A DNA stretch of 11,552 nucleotides. Origin: DAOUAJ01 sp034433615. Its GTDB lineage: Bacteria; Chloroflexota; Anaerolineae; DUEN01. Shown piece by piece: positions 1 to 8,984 of this stretch (positions are counted from its first letter, which is position 1; each line of letters opens with the position of its first letter). Position numbers and translations under genes: made by a program. The notes beneath the pieces were generated by a model. The model did not search any database. It saw only the letters and a list, made by a program, of their open reading frames with translations, and was not told the DNA's origin. The stretch is taken from NCBI GenBank assembly GCA_034433615.1, contig DAOUAJ010000110.1:1-11552 (forward strand), given 5' to 3'.

Positions 1-438
1 GCTTTGTGAAGCGGCCGTTAGAGCGGGTGCGTTACCTGGTCTTCAATCACACAGCCGTGCCGGCGACGGTGGATGTGGAGCGATTGGCGGCAGCACATCG
101 GCAACGGGGTTTGCCAGGGTTTGCCGGGCAGTACCTGATCACAGGAGAGGGGCGGATTCTACAGACGGAGCCGTTGGACGAGGTGGTGGACGGCGTCCAA
201 CCGTGGTCGGTGGAAGGTATCAACATCTACATGGCCGGAAACTTCATGGATGCAGCGCCCGCAGCAGCACAGATCGAGGCGGCGGCGCACCTGAGTGTCT
301 GGCTATTGCAGGAGCTCAACCTGTCGGAGACGGCGATCGTAGGGCTGTCGGAACTGATCCCGACGCAATCACCGGGGACACAGTGGCTTACGGGCGCCCG
401 CTGGAAGGACACCTTGCTCCAACGGATGCGCGAGCTAC
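1..438 (+). repeat. Intragenic tandem repeat, copy 1 (partner at 631-1068, offset exactly 630 bp)
   Basis: Aligning the start of the window with 631 onward gives two in-register copies without gaps. The first 245 bp differ at only 10 positions (53, 116, 131, 135, 143, 146, 161, 200, 203, 212), all silent. After 245 the copies diverge in both bases and residues but stay alignable to about 438. The unit encodes one amidase-like domain. The linker and coiled coil make up the rest of the 630-bp period. Confidence 0.9.
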
Positions 439-2087
439 GGCCCACTCCTGCTCCCGGTGACGAATTGGCCGAGCTGCGTACTCGCCTGGCGGAGGCAGAG
501 GCCGCCCGTGACCGCCTCCAGGCCCGTGTGGTAGAGTTGGAGGCCGAGTTGTCCCGACTGCGCCAGCAGCAGCAGGTTCCCCGCCCGGCGATTGAGGACG
601 TGGTGGGGCGGCTGGATCGGGATGGGGCGCGCTTTGTGAAGCGGCCGTTAGAGCGGGTGCGTTACCTGGTCTTCAATCACACGGCCGTGCCGGCGACGGT
701 GGATGTGGAGCGATTGGCGGCAGCACATCGGCAACGGGGTTTGCCGGGGTTTGCCGGGCAATACTTGATCACGGGGGAGGGGCGGATTCTGCAGACGGAG
801 CCGTTGGACGAGGTGGTGGACGGCGTCCAGCCATGGTCGGTAGAAGGTATCAACATCTACATGGCCGGAAACTTCGAGACTGGAACGCCGGTAGAGGCAC
901 AGATCACTGCGGCAGCCTGGCTGAGCGCATGGCTGCTACAAGAGTTGAAATTGCCGGAGACGGCGGTCGTAGGACTGTCGGAGCTGATCCAGACGCAATC
1001 GCCGGGGGCGCAATGGCTTACGGGCGCTCGCTGGAAGGACACCCTCCTCCAGAAGGCGCGTGAGATCAAAGCCGAGCCTGCACAGTGGGCTGCCGGATTC
1101 TGGCAGGAACTGGCCCGTCTCCGTTCCGGGTTGGAGGCCGCTCGACAGCAACTCAGCGCCGCGAGTGTACAGGTGGAGCAATTACGGGGTCAGGTGGAGG
1201 CGTTGCGCCGCCAGTTACAGGACATACCGGTTGGCCCTATCCCCAAACCAGCGTTCCGGGTCATCGTAGACGAATTGCCCAAGAGCAGTGATCCCACCAA
1301 CGTCTATGACACCCGTGCGCGCTCGGCGATCAAATCCATCGTCGTCCATCACACGGCCGTCCCCCCCACGATCGGAGCTCGACGGGTGGCTGAGGTGCAC
1401 GTCAACACCAATGGCTGGCCGGGCATCGGTTACCACTTCTTCGTCAACCCCGATGGCACCATCGAACAGACTAACTGGTTAGAGACGATTTCCGCCCACA
1501 CACGCGGCCAAAACCACTACAGCGTCGGTGTAGTCTTTGCGGGTGACTTTACCAGTGGGGTGCCAACATCAGCGCAGATCGAGCAAGGCGGACATCTGAT
1601 CGCCTGGCTCATGCAGCAACTGGGTGTGCCGTTAGAGCAGGTGCGCGGCCACAGAGAGATGCCAAATCAGACGACCGAGTGCCCTGGCAACCAGTGGCTG
1701 GAGGGAGAGCGGTGGAAGGAGATGCTCGTGCGCCGCATTCAGGCGGTACAGGCGGGGCAACTGGACCTGAGCCGCAAGACCATCAACCATTATCTGCTGT
1801 TCTGGTGGCGTGGCCCAGACCTGTGGGCGCAACAGGACTGGATCAACGCCCAGAATTACATTCGGCGCTTCCGGCCAACTTGCGGTTTCCGCCTCGAGGA
1901 TGCCATCCGGGCAGAATACGTGACCATCGTCGGCGGCGTCGCGGGCGTCTCCGGGCAAGATGAGGAGCGGCTGCGCGCGGCCGGGTGCAAGGTCGAGCGG
2001 TTGGCCGGCGCCGACGAGGCGGAGACCAAAACGATCCTGGACGGATTGGTCGTCTCAGGCCGCCGCTTCAAAACTTTTGATGCGTGA
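1..2087 (+). CDS. Multi-domain N-acetylmuramoyl-L-alanine amidase (PGRP/amidase_2) with degenerate repeat domains, 5'-partial
   Basis: The reading frame is open from the window edge. The apparent GTG start at 6 matches an internal Val codon of the second repeat (at 636), so the gene almost certainly begins upstream. Residues counted from that GTG: two amidase-like domains at about 1-140 and 211-350, each followed by a heptad-rich coiled coil (about 150-200 and 365-405). A third domain at about 440-580 carries the zinc-amidase signature: His449 (HHTA), Tyr476, His549 (GHRE), Thr557 and Cys559 (TECPG). The family cleaves the MurNAc-L-Ala bond of peptidoglycan. In the first two domains the Tyr position is Gly, the second His is Leu and the Cys is Ser, so they are probably binding modules. 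The C-terminus (about 635-692; VTIVGGVAGVS followed by RLAGAD) resembles cell-wall-binding repeat 2. Only domain 3 is expected to be catalytic. Export cannot be judged because the N-terminus is missing. Confidence 0.85.
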   Translation, partial: FVKRPLERVRYLVFNHTAVPATVDVERLAAAHRQRGLPGFAGQYLITGEGRILQTEPLDEVVDGVQPWSVEGINIYMAGNFMDAAPAAAQIEAAAHLSVWLLQELNLSETAIVGLSELIPTQSPGTQWLTGARWKDTLLQRMRELRPTPAPGDELAELRTRLAEAEAARDRLQARVVELEAELSRLRQQQQVPRPAIEDVVGRLDRDGARFVKRPLERVRYLVFNHTAVPATVDVERLAAAHRQRGLPGFAGQYLITGEGRILQTEPLDEVVDGVQPWSVEGINIYMAGNFETGTPVEAQITAAAWLSAWLLQELKLPETAVVGLSELIQTQSPGAQWLTGARWKDTLLQKAREIKAEPAQWAAGFWQELARLRSGLEAARQQLSAASVQVEQLRGQVEALRRQLQDIPVGPIPKPAFRVIVDELPKSSDPTNVYDTRARSAIKSIVVHHTAVPPTIGARRVAEVHVNTNGWPGIGYHFFVNPDGTIEQTNWLETISAHTRGQNHYSVGVVFAGDFTSGVPTSAQIEQGGHLIAWLMQQLGVPLEQVRGHREMPNQTTECPGNQWLEGERWKEMLVRRIQAVQAGQLDLSRKTINHYLLFWWRGPDLWAQQDWINAQNYIRRFRPTCGFRLEDAIRAEYVTIVGGVAGVSGQDEERLRAAGCKVERLAGADEAETKTILDGLVVSGRRFKTFDA
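631..1068 (+). repeat. Intragenic tandem repeat, copy 2
   Basis: This is the second copy of the amidase-like domain repeat, 630 bp downstream of the first. It is 96% identical over its first 245 bp and clearly more diverged after that. The sharp boundary near 875 suggests that conversion or recent duplication affected only the 5' half of the unit. Confidence 0.9.
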
Positions 2088-2112
2088 TGCAGGAATCCGT
2101 GATCGCGCTTTG

Positions 2113-2140
2113 AACCCTGCCTTACGGCAGGGTTTCTTTA
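2113..2140 (+). terminator. Intrinsic terminator after the amidase gene
   Basis: A perfect 9-bp stem (AACCCTGCC 2113-2121, GGCAGGGTT 2126-2134) with loop TTAC is followed by a T-rich tail (TCTTTA). It lies 26 bp after the amidase stop codon and ends 16 bp before the scpA start, so it separates the two genes. Confidence 0.85.
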
Positions 2141-2155
2141 TGTGGTGCGCTGCTG

Positions 2156-2992
2156 ATGTGGAATCTGCTACCCTGTGAGATCGAATTGCCTGTGTTCCGT
2201 GGGCCGTTGGACTTGCTGCTGCACCTGATCGAGCGAGAGGAACTGGACATCTCGGTGGTGTCGCTGGCCCAGGTGACGGAGCAGTATCTGGAACATCTCT
2301 CCCGCCTGGAGGATCTGGAGGCTGGAATACTGGCCGATTTTTTGGCAGTGGCGGCGCGGCTGATCTGGATCAAGTCACGGTTGCTGTTGCCGCAACCGAC
2401 ATCATCGGCCGGAGAAGAAGAGGAAGAGGATCCCGGTGAGGCTCTTGCTCGTCAACTACGAGCCTACAAGCAGTTCAAGATGGCAGCGGAGGTACTGCGA
2501 GAGCGAGAGCGGCGTGGCCTGCGCGCTTATGTGCGTGTTGCACCGTTGCCCGGACTGGAGCGACGGTTAGACATGGGAGGCGTCTCGCTGACCGATCTGT
2601 TGGCGGTCATGCAGCAGGTGCTGGCGGAGAAGCCGCCGGCTGAGATAGCTCCTCTGGTACAACCGTTCACTGTCACAATCCGCGACAAGATTGTGCTCAC
2701 GGGGCAGCTCCTCAGGAAACGAGCGGTGGTCCGTTTTCGTGATCTGTTGGAGCAGGCGACCAACCGGGCGGAGGTGATCGTAACCTTATGGGCTGTGCTG
2801 GAGCTGATCAAGTGCCAGAAGATCACTGTTGAACAAAGCGAGCTTTTCGGCGAGATCCTGATTCGGTTAGCGCCGGAGGCTGACCTGGCCTCCTTCGAGA
2901 GCGCGTCCACCAATGGCGTAGACTCAGGAGAAGTAGCGCCGCCGCCACATCAACTAGCCAGTCCAGAGGGTCGCCGTGACGGCCAGGGATGA
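2156..2992 (+). CDS. scpA: Segregation and condensation protein A
   Basis: ScpA is the kleisin subunit of the bacterial SMC-ScpA-ScpB condensin, which compacts and helps segregate the chromosome in the cytoplasm. The N-terminus has the hallmark block around FRGPLDLLLHLIEREELDI (about residues 14-32), followed by the helical SMC-binding region (LAQVTEQYLEHL, then FLAVAARLIWIKSRLLLP). After an acidic linker (GEEEEEDPGE), the C-terminal winged-helix region ends with VTLWAVLELIKCQKITVEQ and SELFGEI, the usual kleisin C-terminus. At 278 aa it is slightly longer than typical; the extra is an unconserved tail after about residue 240. The ATG at 2156 puts the usual dozen or so residues before the FxGPLD motif, but no convincing Shine-Dalgarno sequence precedes it. 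scpB does not follow; the neighbour is convergent, and the last 170 bp overlap it. Confidence 0.93.
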   Translation: MWNLLPCEIELPVFRGPLDLLLHLIEREELDISVVSLAQVTEQYLEHLSRLEDLEAGILADFLAVAARLIWIKSRLLLPQPTSSAGEEEEEDPGEALARQLRAYKQFKMAAEVLRERERRGLRAYVRVAPLPGLERRLDMGGVSLTDLLAVMQQVLAEKPPAEIAPLVQPFTVTIRDKIVLTGQLLRKRAVVRFRDLLEQATNRAEVIVTLWAVLELIKCQKITVEQSELFGEILIRLAPEADLASFESASTNGVDSGEVAPPPHQLASPEGRRDGQG

Positions 2993-3287
2993 AGGTCTGA
3001 TGCCATTCGTCGCTGGCTGCGTAGAGGATGACCACGCCAATTGTCCACAGGTGGGCATGTTTGATGCGGGGAAGGTGGTCAACCGCGCGAGCCAGAAGAC
3101 AGGCCAGGGTCGCATATTCGGTTATGTGTCCCAGCACGTTTTGTAGGTCGGGGCGATCAGGCATCAAATTCGGGTAGTCGGCGCAGGAGGACAGGAAGAA
3201 GATCAACCCCATCCAGGCGATAGGAGGAATCCAGTGTCCCCAGCCGCTCGTGAGCCATCCTCGTGTTCGGGTTCGAGTTTTAGTCAT
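2823..3287 (-). CDS. VanZ-like family membrane protein
   Basis: A 154-aa small membrane protein. Hydrophobic segments lie at about residues 18-34, 50-68, 80-95 and 108-123. The motif SDEWHQTFIPGR at about 92-103, followed by DPLDWLVDVAAALLLL, is characteristic of the VanZ-like family. VanZ itself gives low-level teicoplanin resistance, but most family members have no assigned function, so the role here is open. The start codon overlaps the stop of the upstream glycosyltransferase gene as ATGA, which implies translational coupling. The arginine-rich tail after about residue 126 is antisense to the conserved end of scpA and may have no function of its own. Confidence 0.8.
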   Translation of the reverse strand: MTKTRTRTRGWLTSGWGHWIPPIAWMGLIFFLSSCADYPNLMPDRPDLQNVLGHITEYATLACLLARAVDHLPRIKHAHLWTIGVVILYAASDEWHQTFIPGRHGDPLDWLVDVAAALLLLSLRHWWTRSRRRPGQPPALTESGSRRKARFVQQ

Positions 3288-4441
3288 GGCAGACTGTTTC
3301 CCCTGTTCAGATACATCTTCTCCACCTCACCCGCCAGCCGATCCCAGGTGAAATGGCTGGCGATGCGCTGACGGCCAGCCCATCCCATTTGTTGCGCTCG
3401 CGCTCGATCCTTCAACAACGTTGTGGTAGCTGCGGCCAACGTTTCGTCGTCACCAGGCGGGGCCAGGAGGCCAGTCTCCTGGTGGATCACGTACGTTTCG
3501 TGTTCACCGACGCGGCTGGCGACGATGGGCAGGCCGGCTGCCATCGTGTCCACCAGGCGTGCCGGGCATTTGGCCCGGTTAAGCCGGTTGGGGTCTGCCG
3601 GGAACAGTGCGAGATCGGCCTCTGCGCATAAGCATGAGAGTTGGTCAGGCGGCACAGCATCCAGCCAGCGAACATGCGCCCCCGGCAAAGTTGCCATTAT
3701 CAGACGCCGGGCAATTCGTGCCCCGTCTCGTAGCGCACCGCCCGCCACAATCAAGTGCGCATTGGGCAGCCGTGCATGGACATCCGTCCAGATGTCCACA
3801 AGCCGCGCCGGTGCAAATTCTACGAAACGGGTAAGCAGCAGCGCAGTAGGCGGACCAGGCGAGCGGGCTGGTCGCACAGGCCAGGCCGCCAGATCAGCCC
3901 CATTGGGCACATAGGCCACGTGTCGAGCCCCCAGCGCCTGAGCCTGCATCGCCAGCCAGCGTGAGGCCACCGTCAATGCATCGGCATGTCGGAAGCCCCA
4001 CGTTTCCTGCCAGGCGAAGAGCCAGCGCGCTGGTCTGGGGTAGCCCGCCCGCTCATTCCAGCCCCCTGCCCCCTCCCAATCGTCCGCGTCAATGATCAGG
4101 TGGCCGCGCCATAGGCCCGCCCGTCGGGCGTACCACAACGCCTGAGCCACCAGGCCGGCATAGGCTTTGGGCTTGAACACGTGGACGACGTCCGGGTGCT
4201 GCCGCAGTGTTGCCCACAGCAAGTCAGCCGCCATCCGGCCGACCTGCCTGACGCATACATTGACGACCTGGACACCATGATCTTCCCACGTGCGCCCGCT
4301 GTCAGCCGGGCTATCCCAGGGAGGGAGGATCAGGGCGACGTGATGCCCGCGCTGGCCCAGCGCCTGGCCCAGCGGCAAGGCTCGCCGCCACATGGTGCCT
4401 CGCACTCGCAGTCCAAACGGCCCGACCATCGCGATGCGCAT
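3284..4441 (-). CDS. GT4-family glycosyltransferase (GT-B fold)
   Basis: A 385-aa protein with the two-Rossmann GT-B layout. The N-terminal acceptor domain opens with MRIAMVGPFGLRVRGTMWRR and contains DVVHVFKPKAYAGL. The C-terminal donor domain begins near ALLLTRFVEFAPARL and contains a LIVAGG strand, then KCPARLVDTMAAGLPIVAS at about residues 285-305. That block is the usual nucleotide-sugar-binding region; here the second acidic residue of the EX7E-type motif is Asp. Known members move a sugar from a nucleotide-sugar donor to a cell-surface glycan or lipid; donor and acceptor cannot be read from sequence. The start ATG (reverse complement of 4439-4441) gives the standard N-terminal strand. 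It forms a two-gene unit with the VanZ-like gene. Its promoter must lie in 4442-4700, but I could not identify it with confidence. Confidence 0.85.
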   Translation of the reverse strand: MRIAMVGPFGLRVRGTMWRRALPLGQALGQRGHHVALILPPWDSPADSGRTWEDHGVQVVNVCVRQVGRMAADLLWATLRQHPDVVHVFKPKAYAGLVAQALWYARRAGLWRGHLIIDADDWEGAGGWNERAGYPRPARWLFAWQETWGFRHADALTVASRWLAMQAQALGARHVAYVPNGADLAAWPVRPARSPGPPTALLLTRFVEFAPARLVDIWTDVHARLPNAHLIVAGGALRDGARIARRLIMATLPGAHVRWLDAVPPDQLSCLCAEADLALFPADPNRLNRAKCPARLVDTMAAGLPIVASRVGEHETYVIHQETGLLAPPGDDETLAAATTTLLKDRARAQQMGWAGRQRIASHFTWDRLAGEVEKMYLNRGNSLP

Positions 4442-4477
4442 CGGGAACCTCTCGACGATCTGACATCTGCTTGATCT

Positions 4478-4567
4478 ACTTACATTAGTGTCAACTTAAG
4501 GCTCAAAGGCCCGTCCCCGGGCCGCCCCGAGGACGGGGCTCAGAGCTTAAGTTGACACAGATGTTAA
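4478..4567. repeat. Long imperfect palindrome in the divergent intergenic region
   Basis: The arms GTGTCAACTTAAG (4488-4500) and CTTAAGTTGACAC (4546-4558) are perfect 13-bp inverted repeats. The pairing continues inward over 4501-4516 with 4531-4546 (13 of 16 positions) around a GC-rich loop, and weakly outward (TTACAT against ATGTTAA). Each arm holds TTGACA facing outward. There is no T-tract and it lies upstream of genes on both sides, so a terminator is unlikely. A small MITE- or REP-like element, or a regulator site, fits better. Confidence 0.7.
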
Positions 4568-4654
4568 TCCATGTCACGGTGGTTCCTATTCTACCATCTC
4601 CTGGGCAAGGGCCACAAACCGGAGAGCGTTTCACAATTGGAGGGGGATGGGGGA

Positions 4655-4683
4655 TTGACGCGGCAGCTCAGAAGCGTTATAAT
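4655..4683 (+). promoter_or_regulatory. Sigma70-type promoter of the ABC importer operon
   Basis: TTGACG (4655-4660) and TATAAT (4678-4683) are separated by exactly 17 bp: five of six and six of six consensus matches. The expected start near 4690 gives a leader of about 125 nt before the permease ATG. The leader begins with a pyrimidine-rich stretch (about 4690-4736). Confidence 0.75.
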
Positions 4684-4802
4684 TTAAGCAGCTTTTCTGG
4701 TTTTCTTCTTTTGATTTGAGCTTTACCCCCTCCTCCCAAAGAGCTTACATCCGTACCTGGTCATATGCTCTTAAAGGTATCAACATCATCATCGAGTCGT
4801 TC

Positions 4803-4809
4803 GAGGAGG
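4803..4809 (+). promoter_or_regulatory. Ribosome binding site of the permease gene, with a complementary upstream tract
   Basis: GAGGAGG lies 6 nt before the ATG at 4816 and decides that start over the in-frame ATG at 4765, which has no such site. The leader contains a perfect complement, CCTCCTC, at 4729-4735, so the binding site could be masked by folding of the leader. Confidence 0.7.
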
Positions 4810-4815
4810 AATGAC

Positions 4816-5808
4816 ATGGCTGTGGCCAGCCGCCCGCAACGGGAACGCCGCATCGCACTAGGCCAGTTTCGTGAGCTGAATGTTCTTGCCGCTTTCTTGT
4901 TGCTCTGTCTTTACTTTTACTGGCGACAACCGGAAACCTTCATCAAGCCGGCCAACTTAGCCGTGATTATGCGTTTTATGGCCACGTTTGGCGTGTTGGC
5001 CATTGGCGAAATCCTGGTCATCATCACTGGCGGCATTGACCTCAGCGTGGGCTCGCTGACGGCGCTGACCGGCGTCATCGTGGCCACGTTGATGCTCAAA
5101 GGTGTGGCCGGGCTACCGCCCATGAGCATGATCCCCGCGATCATCATCACGTTGGGGGTAGGGGTCCTCATCGGTGTATGGCATGGCCTCTTTGTGACCA
5201 AGCTCAGAATCCCCCCCTTCATCATCACCCTGGGCACCTGGCTGATGGCTCGTGGCATGGCTGGCTACATTACTCGTGGCTACCCTATCGTCTACCCATC
5301 GGGGCATCCTTTTCTCGTTCTGGGCCAGGGCGATATCGCGACCATCCCCAACTCTTTTATCATCTTGATCGTTGTGGCGCTAATCGTCTCGTTCATCCTT
5401 AACTTGACGGTCCTGGGCCGTCACATCTACGCGGTCGGTGGCAACCTGGAAGCCGCCCGCGTGTCCGGCGTACATGTGGATCGGGTCCGCATCTTTTGCT
5501 ACGCTACCAGCGGGTTCATGGCAGCCACCACGGGTGTCCTGTTGGCCTCCCGGCTGGGGCAAGGAACTCCCACGGTGGGTACTGCCTACGAGTTGTGGGC
5601 CATCGCCGCTACGGTGATCGGTGGCACCAGCTTGTTTGGGGGTGAAGGGACGGTGTTGGGAGCTATCCTGGGCGCAGCCATCATGGGGGTGATGCAAAAC
5701 GGCATGGTGCTGATCAATATCTCGTCCTATCTGCAGGACACCATCCTGGGTGTGGTGTTGGCGATCGCGGTCATCTACGATACGGTGCGACGCCGGGCGC
5801 GACGGTAG
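4816..5808 (+). CDS. Carbohydrate ABC transporter permease (RbsC/FrcC family)
   Basis: A 330-aa inner-membrane permease of the BPD_transp_2 family, with many hydrophobic helices across the protein. The diagnostic segment GEILVIITGGIDLSVGSLTAL (about residues 64-84) is the signature of ribose/fructose/xylose-type permeases. The C-terminal part has the usual AIAATVIGGTSLFGGEGTV and a final LGVVLAIAVIYD helix. It would form the transmembrane pore, probably as a homodimer, working with the ATPase at 5949 and the binding lipoprotein at 6856. The short basic N-terminus (RPQRERR) before helix 1 is typical. As first gene of the operon it sits behind the promoter at 4655-4683. An ATG 17 codons upstream is in frame but lacks a ribosome site. 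The family is certain; the substrate is not. Confidence 0.92.
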   Translation: MAVASRPQRERRIALGQFRELNVLAAFLLLCLYFYWRQPETFIKPANLAVIMRFMATFGVLAIGEILVIITGGIDLSVGSLTALTGVIVATLMLKGVAGLPPMSMIPAIIITLGVGVLIGVWHGLFVTKLRIPPFIITLGTWLMARGMAGYITRGYPIVYPSGHPFLVLGQGDIATIPNSFIILIVVALIVSFILNLTVLGRHIYAVGGNLEAARVSGVHVDRVRIFCYATSGFMAATTGVLLASRLGQGTPTVGTAYELWAIAATVIGGTSLFGGEGTVLGAILGAAIMGVMQNGMVLINISSYLQDTILGVVLAIAVIYDTVRRRARR

Positions 5809-5948
5809 GGGCGATGAGGCAACGAGGAATGAGGCGCCGAGACAACAAGGAACGAGGCGATGAGGAAAGCCACGCGCTCCAACCCTCGTCGCCTCAGTTG
5901 CCTCATTGACTCATTACCTCTTGATCTGTTAGGGAAAGAAGCGGCATT
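5809..5948 (+). repeat. Permease-ATPase spacer with purine-rich short repeats and an inverted partner
   Basis: The spacer is built of variants of GAGGCGATGAGG and AACGAGG, with GGCGATGAGG occurring twice (5810-5819 and 5856-5865). The complementary pyrimidine version follows at 5884-5920. ATGAGGCAAC (5814-5823) pairs perfectly with GTTGCCTCAT (5897-5906). The transcript could therefore fold into a long imperfect hairpin between the first two operon genes, which might tune relative expression or mRNA stability. There is no T-tract, so it is not a standard terminator. Confidence 0.55.
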
Positions 5949-6734
5949 ATGAACCAACCCGTTCCCATCGTAGAGATGCGCGGCATCCGCAAGAGTTTCG
6001 GCGCGGTGCAGGCGCTGCGCGGTGTAGACCTGACTTTGGGCCATAACGAGGTGCTGGGGCTGGTAGGCGATAACGCTGCCGGCAAGTCCACATTGATGAA
6101 GATCCTGTCCGGCGCTTATCTCCCCGATGAGGGAGAGATCTTCATCGAAGGGCAGCGCGCCCACATCCGTCAGCCGGAGGACTCGCGCCGGCTGGGGATC
6201 GAGATGGTCTATCAGGACTTCGCACTGGCCAACAACCTGGACGTGGCGGCCAATGTCTTCCTGGGACGGGAGATCGTGCGCCTGAACCTGGGGCCGATCA
6301 AGGTCATGGACCAACGGCGCATGGCGCAGGAGTCCCGACGTTTGATGGAACGACTGCGCATTGACATCGCCTCGGTACGTTTGAAAGTGGAGAACCTCTC
6401 CGGCGGCCAGCGGCAAGCTGTGGCCATTGGCCGGGCGACGGCTTTCAACGCCAAAATCATCATCATGGATGAGCCTACCGCGGCGCTGAGCGTGGCCGCT
6501 ATTGACAAGGTGCTCGACCTGATCCGGCAGCTCAAGGAGCAGGGCGCTTCGATCATCATCATCAGCCACCGCCTGGAGGACATTTACCGGGTGAGTGATC
6601 GGGTTATGGTGATGCGGCAGGGGCGCAAAGTGGCCGATCTGCCTGTGATGGGGGACATCCACGACTTCCGGGAGCGGGTGGTGACCTACATGGTAGGCGC
6701 TCGGGATGATTTCGCCGAGGCGAAGGCGGCGTAG
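5949..6734 (+). CDS. Sugar ABC transporter ATP-binding protein, single-domain (FrcA-like)
   Basis: A 261-aa cytoplasmic ATPase that powers the importer. Motifs: Walker A GDNAAGKST (residues 40-48), ABC signature LSGGQ (150-154), Walker B IIIMDEP (170-176) with catalytic Glu175, and H-loop His207. The protein holds one ABC domain, unlike the roughly 500-aa two-domain RbsA/XylG proteins. It therefore matches the FrcA type and should act as a homodimer under the permease dimer. The Walker A Ala43, where Gly is usual, keeps the GxxxxGKS pattern. Only a weak ribosome site (AGGGA at about 5931) precedes the ATG, so translation may depend on the spacer structure described for 5809-5948. The C-terminal HDFRERVVTYMVGAR is usual for the family. 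Confidence 0.92.
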   Translation: MNQPVPIVEMRGIRKSFGAVQALRGVDLTLGHNEVLGLVGDNAAGKSTLMKILSGAYLPDEGEIFIEGQRAHIRQPEDSRRLGIEMVYQDFALANNLDVAANVFLGREIVRLNLGPIKVMDQRRMAQESRRLMERLRIDIASVRLKVENLSGGQRQAVAIGRATAFNAKIIIMDEPTAALSVAAIDKVLDLIRQLKEQGASIIIISHRLEDIYRVSDRVMVMRQGRKVADLPVMGDIHDFRERVVTYMVGARDDFAEAKAA

Positions 6735-6753
6735 CGAGAGATCTCCTTCTTTG

Positions 6754-6851
6754 AAAGGGGGTGATTCCAGGAACCAAAACGTGATCTATCGTCGGTGACA
6801 GCCATCGTGGTTGTCATCTTATTCGCCTTGACAGTCAAACGAAGGAGGTAG
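6754..6851 (+). pseudogene. Possible remnant of a second permease gene start
   Basis: AAAGGGGGTGATTCC (6754-6768) is a near-complete complement of the 16S rRNA 3' end, yet no usable start codon follows it. The frame after it, 6765-6848, is open and encodes a basic patch and then a hydrophobic stretch (KRDLSSVTAIVVVILFAL), much like the N-terminus of RbsC-type permeases, before a stop inside the ribosome site of the next gene. I read it as the stub of a lost second permease. It is short, so chance similarity is possible. Confidence 0.25.
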
Positions 6852-6855
6852 ACCC

Positions 6856-8868
<2,013 letters not shown>

Positions 8869-8882
8869 GCGGACGGTGATTC

Positions 8883-8920
8883 AGGAGGGGCGGGGACAAT
8901 GTCTCCGCCCCTCCTTTATT
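8883..8920 (+). terminator. Strong intrinsic terminator of the importer operon
   Basis: An 11-bp perfect stem (AGGAGGGGCGG 8883-8893, CCGCCCCTCCT 8905-8915) with a further GAC/GTC pairing inside is followed by TTATT. It lies 14 bp after the binding-protein stop. Confidence 0.92.
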
Positions 8921-8932
8921 ATCCGTGTAGAC

Positions 8933-8981
8933 AGCCCCTGAAGAGGGGCTTCGCAAACCATAGCCGGCGGCTAGCCGCCGG
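8933..8981. repeat. Pair of hairpins upstream of the structured RNA
   Basis: AGCCCCT/AGGGGCT (8933-8939 with 8944-8950, loop GAAG) is followed by the 18-bp perfect palindrome CCGGCGGCTAGCCGCCGG (8964-8981). They resemble the hairpin at 9080-9100 in size and spacing and may be ends of a more decayed small element. No gene is seen here. Confidence 0.5.
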
Positions 8982-8984
8982 GTC

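Noticed and set aside
4488..4558. Palindrome read as a bidirectional terminator
   Set aside because: It lies between divergently transcribed genes, where no transcript needs to end, and has no T-tract on either side.
4765..4815. Upstream in-frame ATG for the permease, adding 17 residues
   Set aside because: It has no ribosome site and would add a Ser/Arg-rich stretch unlike the family. The ATG at 4816 has GAGGAGG at the right distance.
5775..6662. 295-codon open frame antisense to the ATPase gene
   Set aside because: It is antisense to all the Walker and signature motifs, resembles no known family and has no ribosome site.
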